DNA from: Lycocorax pyrrhopterus obiensis
Taxonomy: Eukaryota; Chordata; Aves; Passeriformes; Paradisaeidae
Direction of reading: 5' to 3'
Length of the DNA stretch: 64,000 nucleotides
NCBI GenBank assembly: GCA_014706295.1
Contig: JACSVZ010000012.1
Location: forward strand, 14,130,227 to 14,194,226
A program made the translations under genes and the position numbers. Of this stretch, positions 1 to 10,060 are shown piece after piece. Numbering within the stretch: position 1 is the stretch's first letter; each line of letters opens with the position of its first letter. The notes below the pieces were generated by a model. The model saw only the letters and a list, made by a program, of their open reading frames with translations. It did no database searches and was not told where the DNA came from.

Positions 1-796
1 AGCCAGAGCACTGTCGTGTTCCACAGATGGGAGATGGTGGGTATCTGGCAAAGAAGGCAGAGATGATCTAAGATGGAAAACTAAATCCTGTATGGAAGGT
101 GAGAACTGTTACACTTGTCATTATTAGCTTATTAAACTAGACACACAAAAATTAATTGCAATCTTTCTCTTGCATCTTCACACCTCATCTCTCACCAGGA
201 AAGGTATAACCTGCTCCTTTCCAACACTCCAAGACTGTACCAGCCCAGGAGCAGACAATTCGCTCACACTGCATCACGTCAGAGACAATGAAGGGACAGT
301 TTTGGCTGAAGTTTCTGGGGAGAATATGGAATTTTATACATCAAATGTATAACACAGCAGATTTTCATGTCCATATAGAACCAACAGGGACTTGATCTAT
401 AAAGAACCAACCAGAGTAAAATTGCTGTGAATTCAATTTATCAACACAGAACATATCACCTTAGAGAGTGCCTGGAGATATACCAAAGATGGGGGCTACC
501 TAAGAGCTGCCTAACACTGTCCCAAGGGAAGGATGACCAAGTTCACTGATCCTGTTGGAGTTTCAACCTGTTTCCAAAAGACAATCATTCCTCTAGAATT
601 TACAAGAGGTTAACTCAGCCTTAGAGAAGAGCTGGGAAAAAAGTATGGATAGTCCTTTAACAAAGTTTTCTCAGGGATCTGGAGTGATTTGCACACCAGG
701 CCAGCCAAGAACAAAGCCCCGGGATCCAGTACTGCTCCTCAGGACTCTCACCAGCCACTCACTCTGCACACACCAGAGCTAAGAGGAGAAACGTAC
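1..796 (-). other. SLX4: SLX4 intron (left edge of window)
   Basis: This stretch lies downstream, in gene direction, of the SLX4 exon ending at 797. I see no further SLX4 exon here; the UBZ zinc-finger exons would be expected beyond the left edge. No repeat or RNA gene was recognised. Confidence 0.6.
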
Positions 797-976
797 CATC
801 CTCAGGAGGGTTCTGCTCCTGGCTCCCGGCAGGGAAATCCCCGCTGGCTGCAGCCTTTGGCACGCTCCCATCCGAGCTGTGTTTCAGCTGCTCCGGTGCC
901 ACCCTCTTGAACTGCTGCATTCTCTCCACCACCAGCTCTGCCACCCGCACCTTCGGGGTGGGTGAGGAGCAGGTTC
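797..976 (-). CDS. SLX4: SLX4 coding exon with the MQQFKR segment
   Basis: 180 nt, entering and leaving in phase 1. The acceptor is preceded by a pyrimidine-rich tract (cctgctactcctccag). It encodes the TPKVRVAEL...RMQQFKR block and a low-conservation acidic tail. Confidence 0.88.
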
Positions 977-2239
977 CTGGAGGAGTAGCAGGAAGGAAGG
1001 GTAAGGTAGTCTGGGAGCAGCCACTCAGAGGATTTGCTAGAGGGGGAGAAAACACCAGTTTTACCAGGCAGTTTTAAACACACACTGAGAGCTGCTGGGA
1101 GGCCCTTCCCCGACAGCAGCCTGGGCCAGGCCCAGTTCTGCATCAGCCATTCTTAGAGAAGTGAACAATTTGTGTAACTATTACACGACTTTATACTCGA
1201 TAACCACAATAACAACATCCAGCTTCTGTGCTACAAGGGCGTTTAGATACCTTTGTAACCCTTTTACAGGGAGGAATATTAAGGAAGCCTTGCATGAAGG
1301 TCTCCAGCAGGGACATGGAAGGCAGCCCCAAAGCCCTGCTCTCCCAGCATTCCCACCACACAATATCCCATTCCTGACTGACCTAATTTATCAGTTTAAG
1401 GACTCCCATCACTGGTGACTGCATTCTGGCTATCATGTTTAACAGCTACTGAAGGACTAATCCTTTATGAATTAATCCATCACCTTTCTTAAATCATTCA
1501 TGTTTTTGCCCTTGACAATATCCGGTAACAATATTTGTTACCGTACAATGAAGCACTGAGTGAAAAAGCACAATATACTCTGAGCTTGCTTCTAGATGAT
1601 CTGAGAGTGTTTTTCTCAGTTCTGATACTGCAAAAAACAGTGAATAATAACTGGCCAACAAATCACATTGTGCTAAGGCTTCATCTTACTGAGGGACATC
1701 TGCCTGCCTGCAGCACAGAACACACTCCTAGGTTAAACCTCTCTACGGGGCAAGCCTGCTTCCAACAGTGCTACCGTGTCCCCTCCAGACGGATTTCTCA
1801 AGACCTTCACTGAGCTACAGAGTCCTTTCAGTCCTTGCCTATCTTCTGTTTGAACAATTTCAGTTCACTCACCTGTCAGAGGCCCCTGGCTACATTCAGT
1901 GGTCTCTGTGCTCAGCTGGCTGGCAGGGAGAGGGCTTCTTGCTCCATCCCCCTGTGCAGTCTCACCACTGCAGGCTGCAGCATCACCATTGTCTTCGCGT
2001 ACCAACGTTTGCTCCTTTGGACCCAAATCTTGAGGCAAGTTTGTCTCCTTCACTGCTGGTAAGTGATGATGGGTTTGGCTCTTAGCAGCAGCTTTGCCTC
2101 TTCTTAATTTGCTTCGTGTTGTGGTGCTCTTTGGCCTGTTCTGAACCCTCTTTGTTGCCTCAGCATCCCCAGCCTTTTTCTTTGCCCTACTCAAAATATT
2201 TGCCCACAACACTTTAAAATCATTGTCCTGTTCATCCAT
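797..2239 (-). CDS. SLX4: SLX4 structure-specific endonuclease subunit, N-terminal coding part (partial gene)
   Basis: SLX4 is the nuclear scaffold that binds SLX1, MUS81-EME1 and XPF-ERCC1 for Holliday-junction resolution and interstrand-crosslink repair. Two coding exons are visible: 1873-2239 and 797-976. The first contains MDEQDNDFKVLWANILSRAK, matching the conserved N-terminal acidic/basic block of vertebrate SLX4. The second contains VAELVVERMQQFKRVAPEQL, matching the conserved MQQFKR segment ahead of the UBZ fingers. The exons join in phase: 1873-2239 leaves one base, and 797-976 starts with the two that complete Gly. Splice sites are CAG/GTGAGT at 1873, CTCCAG/GA at 976 and GATG/GTACGT at 797. 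I chose the ATG at 2239 because it aligns with the human MMDES methionine. Human SLX4 has about 40 residues before this, so a more upstream start cannot be excluded. UBZ4, BTB, SAP and SLX1-binding parts lie off the left edge. TRAP1 and CREBBP as neighbours support the call. Confidence 0.88.
1873..2239 (-). CDS. SLX4: SLX4 first coding exon in this window
   Basis: 367 coding nt from the ATG at 2239 to the donor at 1873. After the conserved start it is rich in Lys, Arg, Ser and Thr, then Gln and Glu, as expected for the disordered SLX4 N-terminus. The frame is open upstream of the ATG to possible acceptors around 2262-2285. The 5' edge of the exon and any upstream coding are therefore unresolved. 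Confidence 0.85.
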
Positions 2240-4496
2240 TGGCTTTCCAGTAACACTGTGGCCTAAGAACACTGTGAGGACTGGAGGGCAGGAGGAAACA
2301 CCAGAATCTGTTCAGATTTGCATCAGCCCTTCCAGCACCTCAGAGATGTCCATTCTCCAGGCTCCAATGAGGTCACCAGACAGAGCGGGCACTTCGAACA
2401 GTTCATTCTTCCACACTTAATTCACATTCAGCAGAGCATGTTTTCTCTCCAAGGACCTCACCTGCTTTCACAAGCTGGTTCTTCAGAAGACTCTGGACCA
2501 TAAGTTAGGCACCTCAGTTTGTGCAGAGCATGTGTAGGATCATCATGATAAGCTATAGAGCTTCAGAGAGACATTCATGAAAGCCCTTAAACAAAGAAAC
2601 AAAAGCAGGTGGTCATGCAGGATGGTACAGGCAGATGCACTGTGGGACAAGGTGTAAATTGCTGAAGGAGAAGAGAATTTGCATGAAATACTAAGATTAG
2701 AAACAGCACATATTGACCCCAAACACTGTCCCTGTAATTGTACTAAGACATGCCCAAGCCACATTAGCAAAGGAGAGGAAAGATTTTAAAACAGGTATCT
2801 GATATGGGGTAGGCTTTTGTCTTGGAGCTCTGGATTTGGACTGTCCTTTTGTTATACACATTCCTACTTATATAGCACAAGATCAGCAAATGCAGCAGGA
2901 AAAAACCCCATCCTCCAGCTCAAGCAGTGACTCTGGAGTGTTAAACTCTGCTTTGAGACACTACAGTTCCAGAGAGGAGAGCCCACCCTCATTTTGAGAA
3001 GTAAATTAATGGAGTTCTGGCATTTCAGAAGGGGTTTTAGGACAAGTCAGAGAACAAGTCCATTAAACATGTTCACCTTTTCTCTCCTCTTACTTCCACA
3101 GTTGCTCACTCAGGATTTGCCCTCCTGCTCCTGCTGAATTCTTCCCTCGAGTACCCAATAAACCACGGCACTGACCATGTTTCACAAACTGCTGTCACAT
3201 ACAGGAGGTAACAGACTAAATAAATTGTATTTTTAAATGAATTTCTTAATCTTTTCAGCTGCAGCAAGAACAGCAGTACTAGGCAGGGATTACCTGGAAC
3301 AGCACTGGGTACAATGTCCAGATGGAAATGCCATCAACTCCCAGGCAACATTAAAACTAGAGCTCTATTCTTACATATTTCCATTGTCCTCTTCTTCCTA
3401 GTCCTGAGTTCATGATGGTTCTGGCTGTTTTACCAGGGGTTTTATATTGCTCCCAAAACTACTTCTTTCAAACCTAAACCAGAGTGTTTCACTTGGAATG
3501 GCAGCAGCTGTGGTCCAGTTACTCCAGTAAAGCTCTAGACACAGAAAGACTCAAAAAGCAGGAAAAACACATGGAAGATTGTTTTCTCAAATGGCTTGGC
3601 TGCAGACATGAGAGGCTGAGGAATGCTGGTTACACACTTCCATGGGTCAGCCTTTCCTATAAGCAATTACAGATGTTAATGGATTTATTTATTTTAAACT
3701 CAGGCTCCCAGACCTGCAGAAGATTTCGCTGTGAATCTTGGAGTAATTTTCTGTTAGAGAGAAACCAAAGTTTTATGTAGCCAGTTCATAAATTTACTTT
3801 TCCTGGACAGAACACTGGTGTAGTTATAACTGTAAATTGACCATTTTCTTCTAAGGAGGAGACAGCATGTGGAGAAGTCCCAAATCTCACATCCTACATG
3901 GCTTTAAATACCTCAGACACAGCTGTACTGCTGGATTATTTATGGTGAGTTCCTGATATTAAACTGTGAAACAGATCAGCACTTTTGCATTTGCTATCAA
4001 TGTTCAGTGTCCCAGGCAGATCCGATCAGACACACCTATGATGCAAAACTAAGAATTTATCTGTATTACTCCTCCCTGTCCAGACCTGCATTTACAGGTT
4101 CCTGATCTGTTCAACATCTCAGTATTTCTGAAGCTGCTGCTATTGCTGCCCCTAACAACCAGCTCTGGCACCAGTTATTGAGCTCAAAAGGTAACGGCTT
4201 TGAAAGTAATTTCTTTCAGTATAATATTCAATTCATTTTGGAAGATCTTAAAACTCAACAAATCACAAATAAAAAAATTAGCAGCACTTACCTATTCACT
4301 GAGATGCCAAATCTGTAGCCCAGCTGTGCCCTTCAAGTAAACATGGATCAGCAAAATGGTACAAAGCAGGATCAGTAAGAATAAAAGATAGAACCTGGAA
4401 AATGGAGGGAAAAGGATGGACTTAGTGTATTTTGTCCTGACTGCTCTTGATGATCGTTTCTACCAGTTCAATAGCTATCTGATGGGAGCCTACAAA

Positions 4497-4785
4497 AAAG
4501 ATGGAAAGGGACTTTGGACAAGGGCCTGGAGTGACAGGACAAGGGGCAATGGCTTCCTACTGCCAGGGAGTAGGATTAGATGGGATATGAGGAAGAAAAT
4601 CTTTCCCTGTGAGGGTCGTGAGGCCCTGGCACAAGTTGCCCCATCCCTGGAAGTGTTCAAGACCAGGTCGGACAGGGCTTGGAGCAACCTGGGATAGTGG
4701 AAGGTGTCCCTGCCCATGGCAGGGGGGTGGAACTGGATGACCTTTCAAGTCCCTTCCAACTCAAATTAGCAATTCTATAATTTAA
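4497..4785 (+). mobile_element. CR1 LINE fragment, 3' end
   Basis: Contains the avian CR1 3'-region phrases ggactttggacaagggcctg, gtgagggtcgtgaggccctgg and ccctggaagtgttcaa. It ends with gtcccttccaactc and a terminal attctat. The element is in plus orientation, 5'-truncated, within SLX4 intron 1. Confidence 0.85.
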
Positions 4786-5349
4786 AAATATGCACCTATT
4801 ACATGCCTTGTATTTACTGCCTTGTAATTACTTAGTTAAATCATAAAACCCTTAAAAAAACCCAAACAGGTAAAACATCTGTTACCCTCCCACTTTTCAG
4901 AGCAGCCTCTCTTTTAACCCCTGAAAGCGTTTTTCCACCAGCAGTCCAGTTTGACATTCTCTCTTCTGAGCTCTCAAATACACAACATTTGGGCCTGCTC
5001 ACTTGCTGCTTTACACTGTCTGTCTGTTCCAGGAACAATTCTCCTGCCATTTCAGTCTCCAAGAATACGTCATCACCGTGGCTACAACAGTCCACCAGCA
5101 CTAGGCAGGCCTCAACAACTTGCACACAGCAGACACCTTCTACCCTCCTGAGCACCACAGCGGTGCCTCGGGACATCTCCTCCTCAACTCCTCATCTTTA
5201 AAGAAAAATTCACTTTATACTTTCAAAACCAGGATAGTGCCTTGGAAGCAATCTCTTGTATTCCACAAGAAAAGCTAAGGGAAATGGGATTATTTAACAC
5301 TAGAAAGTGAGGCAACAACAAAACCTGAATCAGTATCTGGAGTCGCCAG

Positions 5350-5400
5350 CACAGGAAGGACATGGACCTGCTGGAGTGAGTCCAAAGGAGGCCACCTCTC
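5350..5400 (+). mobile_element. short CR1 LINE relic
   Basis: About 45 bp (aaggacatggacctgctgga followed by gtccaaaggaggccac) match the internal CR1 segment around the conserved LLER codons. Similarity fades on both sides. It appears to be an old internal fragment. Confidence 0.5.
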
Positions 5401-8400
5401 TCCCCTGCCCCCACCTCCTGCTTCACCTCAGTCTTCAGAAATTAGCTAATTGCCAGGGCCTGGATGACCCCAGGCCGCTAATTACAGAGTGCTGGCAGCA
5501 GCAGGATGATGGGATGCACCATGTTGGGGTGACATTGGAAGTTTCATCATCTTCTTCTCCTTTTGTGGAAGCTGCAGCCAAAGATCTGAGGGTTAGTGAC
5601 AAAACTTCCAGTCCAGCCAGACCAAACAGTGCAAAAGGAAACAACTTCTGCAGTGTTTTTTCTGGCAACCACACCAGAAGGAGGTCCCTAGGGATTCTTC
5701 CAGACCAAATCCTGTTACAAAAAATCTTCCTACAGGTTCCTGATGGAGAAGAACCTACATGTCAACGAGATGACTTCTGAAAAAGCACATTATCTTCCAT
5801 CCTTTTAGGGATTCTTCACTAGAGCCTGTTCTCTGCAAGTTCCTGCACTAACCAACACCTTTATCACTACTTTATAAAGACATGACACTGCATCTGTACA
5901 GTGTCTCTGTGGTTGCAAAGTGCAAAAACTTTAACACTGAGGACAGCAGGGCTTGTTCTGTGAGGAGAGAACGAATCTTAAGTGCAAAACAGGAATCCAA
6001 AGAAGGTACAAGTCTCTTGTCCTGGTCTCTGCCAGCTTCCCTGTGCCAGAAAAGGGTAACAAAACCAGATGTGGAAAATAGGAAATGAGAAATTAATTCA
6101 AGTCTCTATAAACAAGGGAATGATAGGTAGGAAAATCATACTGAGATTCCAAGGAGCAATCTTAGCAAGGATCAGCATCAGTGTCCATCTGGCACCACCC
6201 ACTGCCCTATCCGACATCCCTTCAGTCCTCACATTTCTGTCCAGGGCTACACTTCCCCCTGCCAGCACCCTGTTCATATGGCAAAGCACTTCAAAGCATT
6301 TCACAGCCACTAAAAAATCCATCACATTCCAGACAGAATTTTAAATCATTACTTACACAACAAAGTGTCCCTCTACCAAAACGTCCTCAGAATAGAAAAT
6401 TCACTTCATACCTCCTCTGGAAGGATAAAGGGGAAGTGAAGAGAAAAATAAAAACTAACGGCCACTCAGGTGCAAATACTCCTGGTTGTATGCAAACATG
6501 CTAGCACATAAATCACGAAGAGAAGCAGCTGGTGATGCAAAAATCAAATGAGTTTGACTGAAAACAACAACAAGCTACTAATTTTAAGAGAATAATAAAA
6601 TTGATGTTAAGGACTGAATAAAAACATTTCAGTAGAGGTTCCAAAAATCAATAAAGAGAACAATACTTGATAAAAACTCACTTGGTTTTCAGAGAAAGAA
6701 AAGTAGTCAGAGTGATAATAAAAACAAAGATGTGAAATAATATCATGGTGATGGGACTGGATTCTGAATATAAACAAAGAATATAAACAATGCAATGTAT
6801 TAAAACCTGAAGGTAAAATTACCTTGTCAGAAAAAATTAAGGACTTTCAAAAAAGATCTTTTTTGGTGTACATGAAAACCAAGAAAAAAAACCTACCAAG
6901 ACCACTACATCAAATCATGGAACTGTTAATCCTGCAAATACTAAATATTTCTGTAATATTCATCCCCTGATGCCGCTGAAAACAGCCTATTTTAGGAGCA
7001 ATCCAAAGCACACCGAAAAGCAGCTGCTGAAGGTGTTTCTGTCAACAGAATCGGATCATTTGCAAGCAGAAGTCACTGTGATTTTTCAAAAAGGACAATT
7101 AGGGAAGTAAACACCCATCTTGCAGACTGAGCTCAACACCAGGCTGATAAATAAATGGCTTAAATGGAAATTGATGAACAAAGAGGGATAATAAAATTAA
7201 GCCAAATCAACACAGTTTGTAAAAATCCAGACCTACACTCAGCTAATACCGACTTAACGAGAGCTCTCTGTGTTATCAGAGGGGTAATTCTCCTATAAAC
7301 TACTAAAGGAGTATCAAGGGACAAAATGATTAATTAAAATCCTACAAAATCAATACAAGGCATTTAAAATTATTAAAATGTGGCTAGGTAAGTTTCAAAA
7401 TGCAGCTGCAAACAGCTGTCATTGAGCACTTACGTTTCTAGTGCCACCCCACAGAGATTAACTCTCTGCCTGTCCTGTTTTTCTGTTCTTTGCCTTAGGA
7501 AATGAATTGGGAGAGACACCAACCACCAGGACCAAGCTGTCAAAAAAGGGAACCATTGGACAGCCCATCATTCTTCCAAACCACAATGTGGCCTTGTCCC
7601 AGGTGTCTGACTCCACCCCAACAGGGATAATTGTGACCATGTCAACCAATTCTGTTATTCTGTAGATCAAGAATGGAGCTATCAGTGATATTTGTGGCAA
7701 GAAAATGAACTGAATAATTAATGAAAAAGTGAAAATAAAGAGAAGAACACTCCCATGTTAAACATTCAAGCCATTTCTTTCCAAGAAGACAGTGTCATTC
7801 TGAAGGGCACATTCACTTATAACAAGGTCAGTTCTACTGATTTTTTTTCCCCAAAAATTGTGTCTTCTGATTTGTGATTATGTTGAAGCCAAATATAAAG
7901 TGAAATTAAACAAAGTATCTTGATTTCTCTAAAATAGGAAGATGCTCACTTTGAAAAGGTGACCAAACGCATCACGGATTTCTTCAGGTGATCTGATAAT
8001 GCATCTTTTACACTAACACTTCATTAATTTGTAACAATTAATAACTTGCTCTCTTCTCAGCTAAAATCACACACAAGAGCTACAGTGAACCCAACAACAC
8101 TCTGCATGTAATGACGACTGACCCAGCGGGAAAAACAAAGGGGCAAAAGAATTTGAGGTCCATTTTCTTCCAAATGTAAAGCTTATGGTAACAATTCTTT
8201 CACCTTCTGTTTCCAGTTCGCCTCTGACACACCCATACTGGTGTCCAGATAACTGTTCTAATCCAAGCACCAAAGTCAAAGGGGAAAGGAGGGACCACGA
8301 GAGAGATGAATAACAGGATTTTAAGCGGATACAAAAGCCAAGCACACAAGGGCCTTTTTTTGTAGACAAAACAGGGGCTGTACCCAGTCTGTGATTTTTG

Positions 8401-8606
8401 AGAGTTCATACAGAGCCAACAGACTGAGCAACAGCCAATGTCACTGCCTCTCGGCTTTACTGGAGTCAAACTGATTTTGCCCAGCTGTAATTTTGGCTTT
8501 ATCTAAAACCTGTATGGTTAAAATAAATGCCTGCGTGTCTGCAGGTTCAGGGACCAAGTGTCAGTAAAGCAGCTGACACTCCCTCCCTTCAAGGCAGGCC
8601 CACATC

Positions 8607-8920
8607 ACAGAATCATGGAACGGCTGGGGCTGGAAGACACCTTAAGGCTCATCTCATTCCCACCCCCTGCCATGGGCAGGGACACCTTCCACTGTCCCAG
8701 GCTGTTCCAAGCCCCATCCAACCTGGCCTTGGACACTTCCAGGGATCCAGGGGCAGCCCCAGCTTCTCTGGGCACCCTGTGCCAGGGCCTCCCCACCCTC
8801 CCAGGGAACAATTCCTTCCCAGTATCCCATCTAGCCCTGCCCTCGGTTAGAGGAGCCCCCTTGTGCTGTGGCTCCAGGCTCTTGTCCAGAGTCCCTCTTC
8901 ACCCTTCTGAATATGCTGTT
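8607..8920 (-). mobile_element. CR1 LINE fragment, 3' end, minus orientation
   Basis: Begins with cagaatcatggaacggctgg, the reverse complement of a CR1 3' terminus. It continues through ccaccccctgccatgggcag and ggcagccccagcttctctgg to the segment at 8870-8910. It lies about 200 bp from the probable SLX4 exon 1 donor. Confidence 0.87.
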
Positions 8921-9122
8921 CCTTGTGCCCCTGAGCCTGGAAACAATAGATAAAATTCCACATTGCTTCATGAAGCAGCGACAAATGCATCAGAATTGCT
9001 TTCCCTGTTAACATTGCTAGAAAGAAGTTTGCTTTGAAGCTGGACACGTTAAACGTCTTCAACGAATCCTACCGGCTGTCAGTGGAACAGCGGGTTAAAC
9101 TCTGACACCCTCGCCTCCTTAC

Positions 9123-9300
9123 CCTGAACAGCTCTGCCTCTGCTTTATGCCTGAATTTCTGCCTTTGATGCCACGCTAATACCGAGGATGGAGCTTCATC
9201 CTTCAGCACCGTTTGTCCCCAGGGGCTGCCCCGGGGCCGAGCTCTAGCCGGCCCCGCGCGGGGCCCGAGGGCTGCGGCCTGGGCTCCCCTCAGCCCCACA
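9123..9300 (-). other. SLX4: probable SLX4 non-coding exon 1 (5' UTR)
   Basis: A strong minus-strand donor (GTTCAGG/GTAAGG) sits at 9122/9123 at the edge of the CpG island, directly downstream of a cluster of CRE motifs. This is the expected place for the untranslated first exon of SLX4. The transcription start is not visible; the upper boundary is a guess. Confidence 0.45.
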
Positions 9301-9328
9301 CAGGGACCGCCCTGCGCGCCTCGTGTCA

Positions 9329-9374
9329 TGACGTCACGAATGACATCGCTGGTGACGTCATACCAGTGACGTAA
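9329..9374. promoter_or_regulatory. cluster of three CRE (CREB/ATF) motifs
   Basis: Two perfect palindromes TGACGTCA (9329-9336, 9353-9360) and one TGACGTAA (9367-9374) lie within 46 bp. A fourth, TGACGTCG, is at 9463-9470. CREB/ATF-family factors bind this motif. The cluster lies immediately upstream of the likely SLX4 transcription start. Confidence 0.7.
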
Positions 9375-9421
9375 CGCCCGGGATGAGGCCAGCCCCCGTG
9401 TCCAACGCCACCGCCTCCCCG

Positions 9422-9435
9422 CCACCAGGTGGCGC
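9422..9435 (+). promoter_or_regulatory. CTCF-like motif
   Basis: CCACCAGGTGGCGC is close to the core CTCF consensus. This is motif evidence only. Confidence 0.45.
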
Positions 9436-9642
9436 CGCGTCGCGCTGAAGGCGCCGGCGCCATGACGTCGCTCCTGCCCGCCCGCCCGCCGCCGTTGTGC
9501 TTCTTTCCCGCCCGCCCACCCCAGCCCGGGCAGGTCCTGCCGCCGAGGCCCTGCCGCCCACCGACCTGTCCGCCGCGGCCCGGGCTGGCGGCCCTGCCCG
9601 CGCCCCACCGCCACGGCGGGGAGCCCCCGGTGCGCGGCTGGA

Positions 9643-9702
9643 GCGCATGCGCGGGGCGCCAGCCGTGTCTCTCGGTTGGCTGCGGGCGCAGTGCGCATGC
9701 GC
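9643..9702. promoter_or_regulatory. paired NRF1-type sites
   Basis: Two perfect GCGCATGCGC palindromes occur at 9643-9652 and 9693-9702, 50 bp apart. NRF1 binds this motif in CpG-island promoters of housekeeping genes. Confidence 0.6.
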
Positions 9703-10060
9703 AGGCCCGGCCGGCGGGACATTGACAGGGCCCTCACGGTGCCCGCGCTTGCGCAGGGGTTCCCGCCAACGGTTGTCGCAGGGACCGTTCCCGCCTCATT
9801 CCCCTCATGGGGTCGGGGAACTCCTCCCGTCCCGTTGGCGGGGCCGAGGGGTCCAGGACGCTGCTGCTCCTCGCACCGGGAGAACACCATGAGCCTCTCT
9901 CCGACCGGGCGGCGGCGCCGCCTCCTGAGGCGAACCTGGCACGAAGCGGGCGGGCCGCGGCCACCAGGGGCGGCCGCGCGCCGGGGGAAGCGGCGGCGGC
10001 CCGGCCACCACCTCCCGCCTCACGGCCCCCGTGAGCCCGGCCCCGGCCGGGGGGGCACGT

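Larger units (their letters stand above)
2290..9122 (-). other. SLX4: SLX4 intron 1 (about 6.8 kb)
   Basis: This stretch lies between the probable first exon (donor at 9122/9123) and the first recognisable coding exon. It is mostly AT-rich unique sequence. It contains three CR1 LINE fragments, listed separately. Short open frames here have no recognisable similarity and no splice context. Confidence 0.5.
9200..10060. promoter_or_regulatory. CpG island, SLX4 promoter region
   Basis: A dense CpG region, very GC-rich compared with the AT-rich flanks. It carries CRE-like sites at 9329-9336, 9353-9360, 9367-9374 and 9463-9470. It also holds a CTCF-like site at 9422-9435 and NRF1-type palindromes at 9643-9652 and 9693-9702. 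Its position fits a promoter for SLX4 on the minus strand. The island extends about 600 bp further, so a divergent plus-strand transcript is possible. Long open frames inside it reflect the scarcity of stop codons in GC-rich DNA. Confidence 0.8.

Noticed and set aside
9069..9890. 273-residue minus-strand open frame in the SLX4 CpG island
   Set aside because: Low-complexity GC-driven frame crossing the likely exon 1 and promoter motifs, with no recognisable domain.
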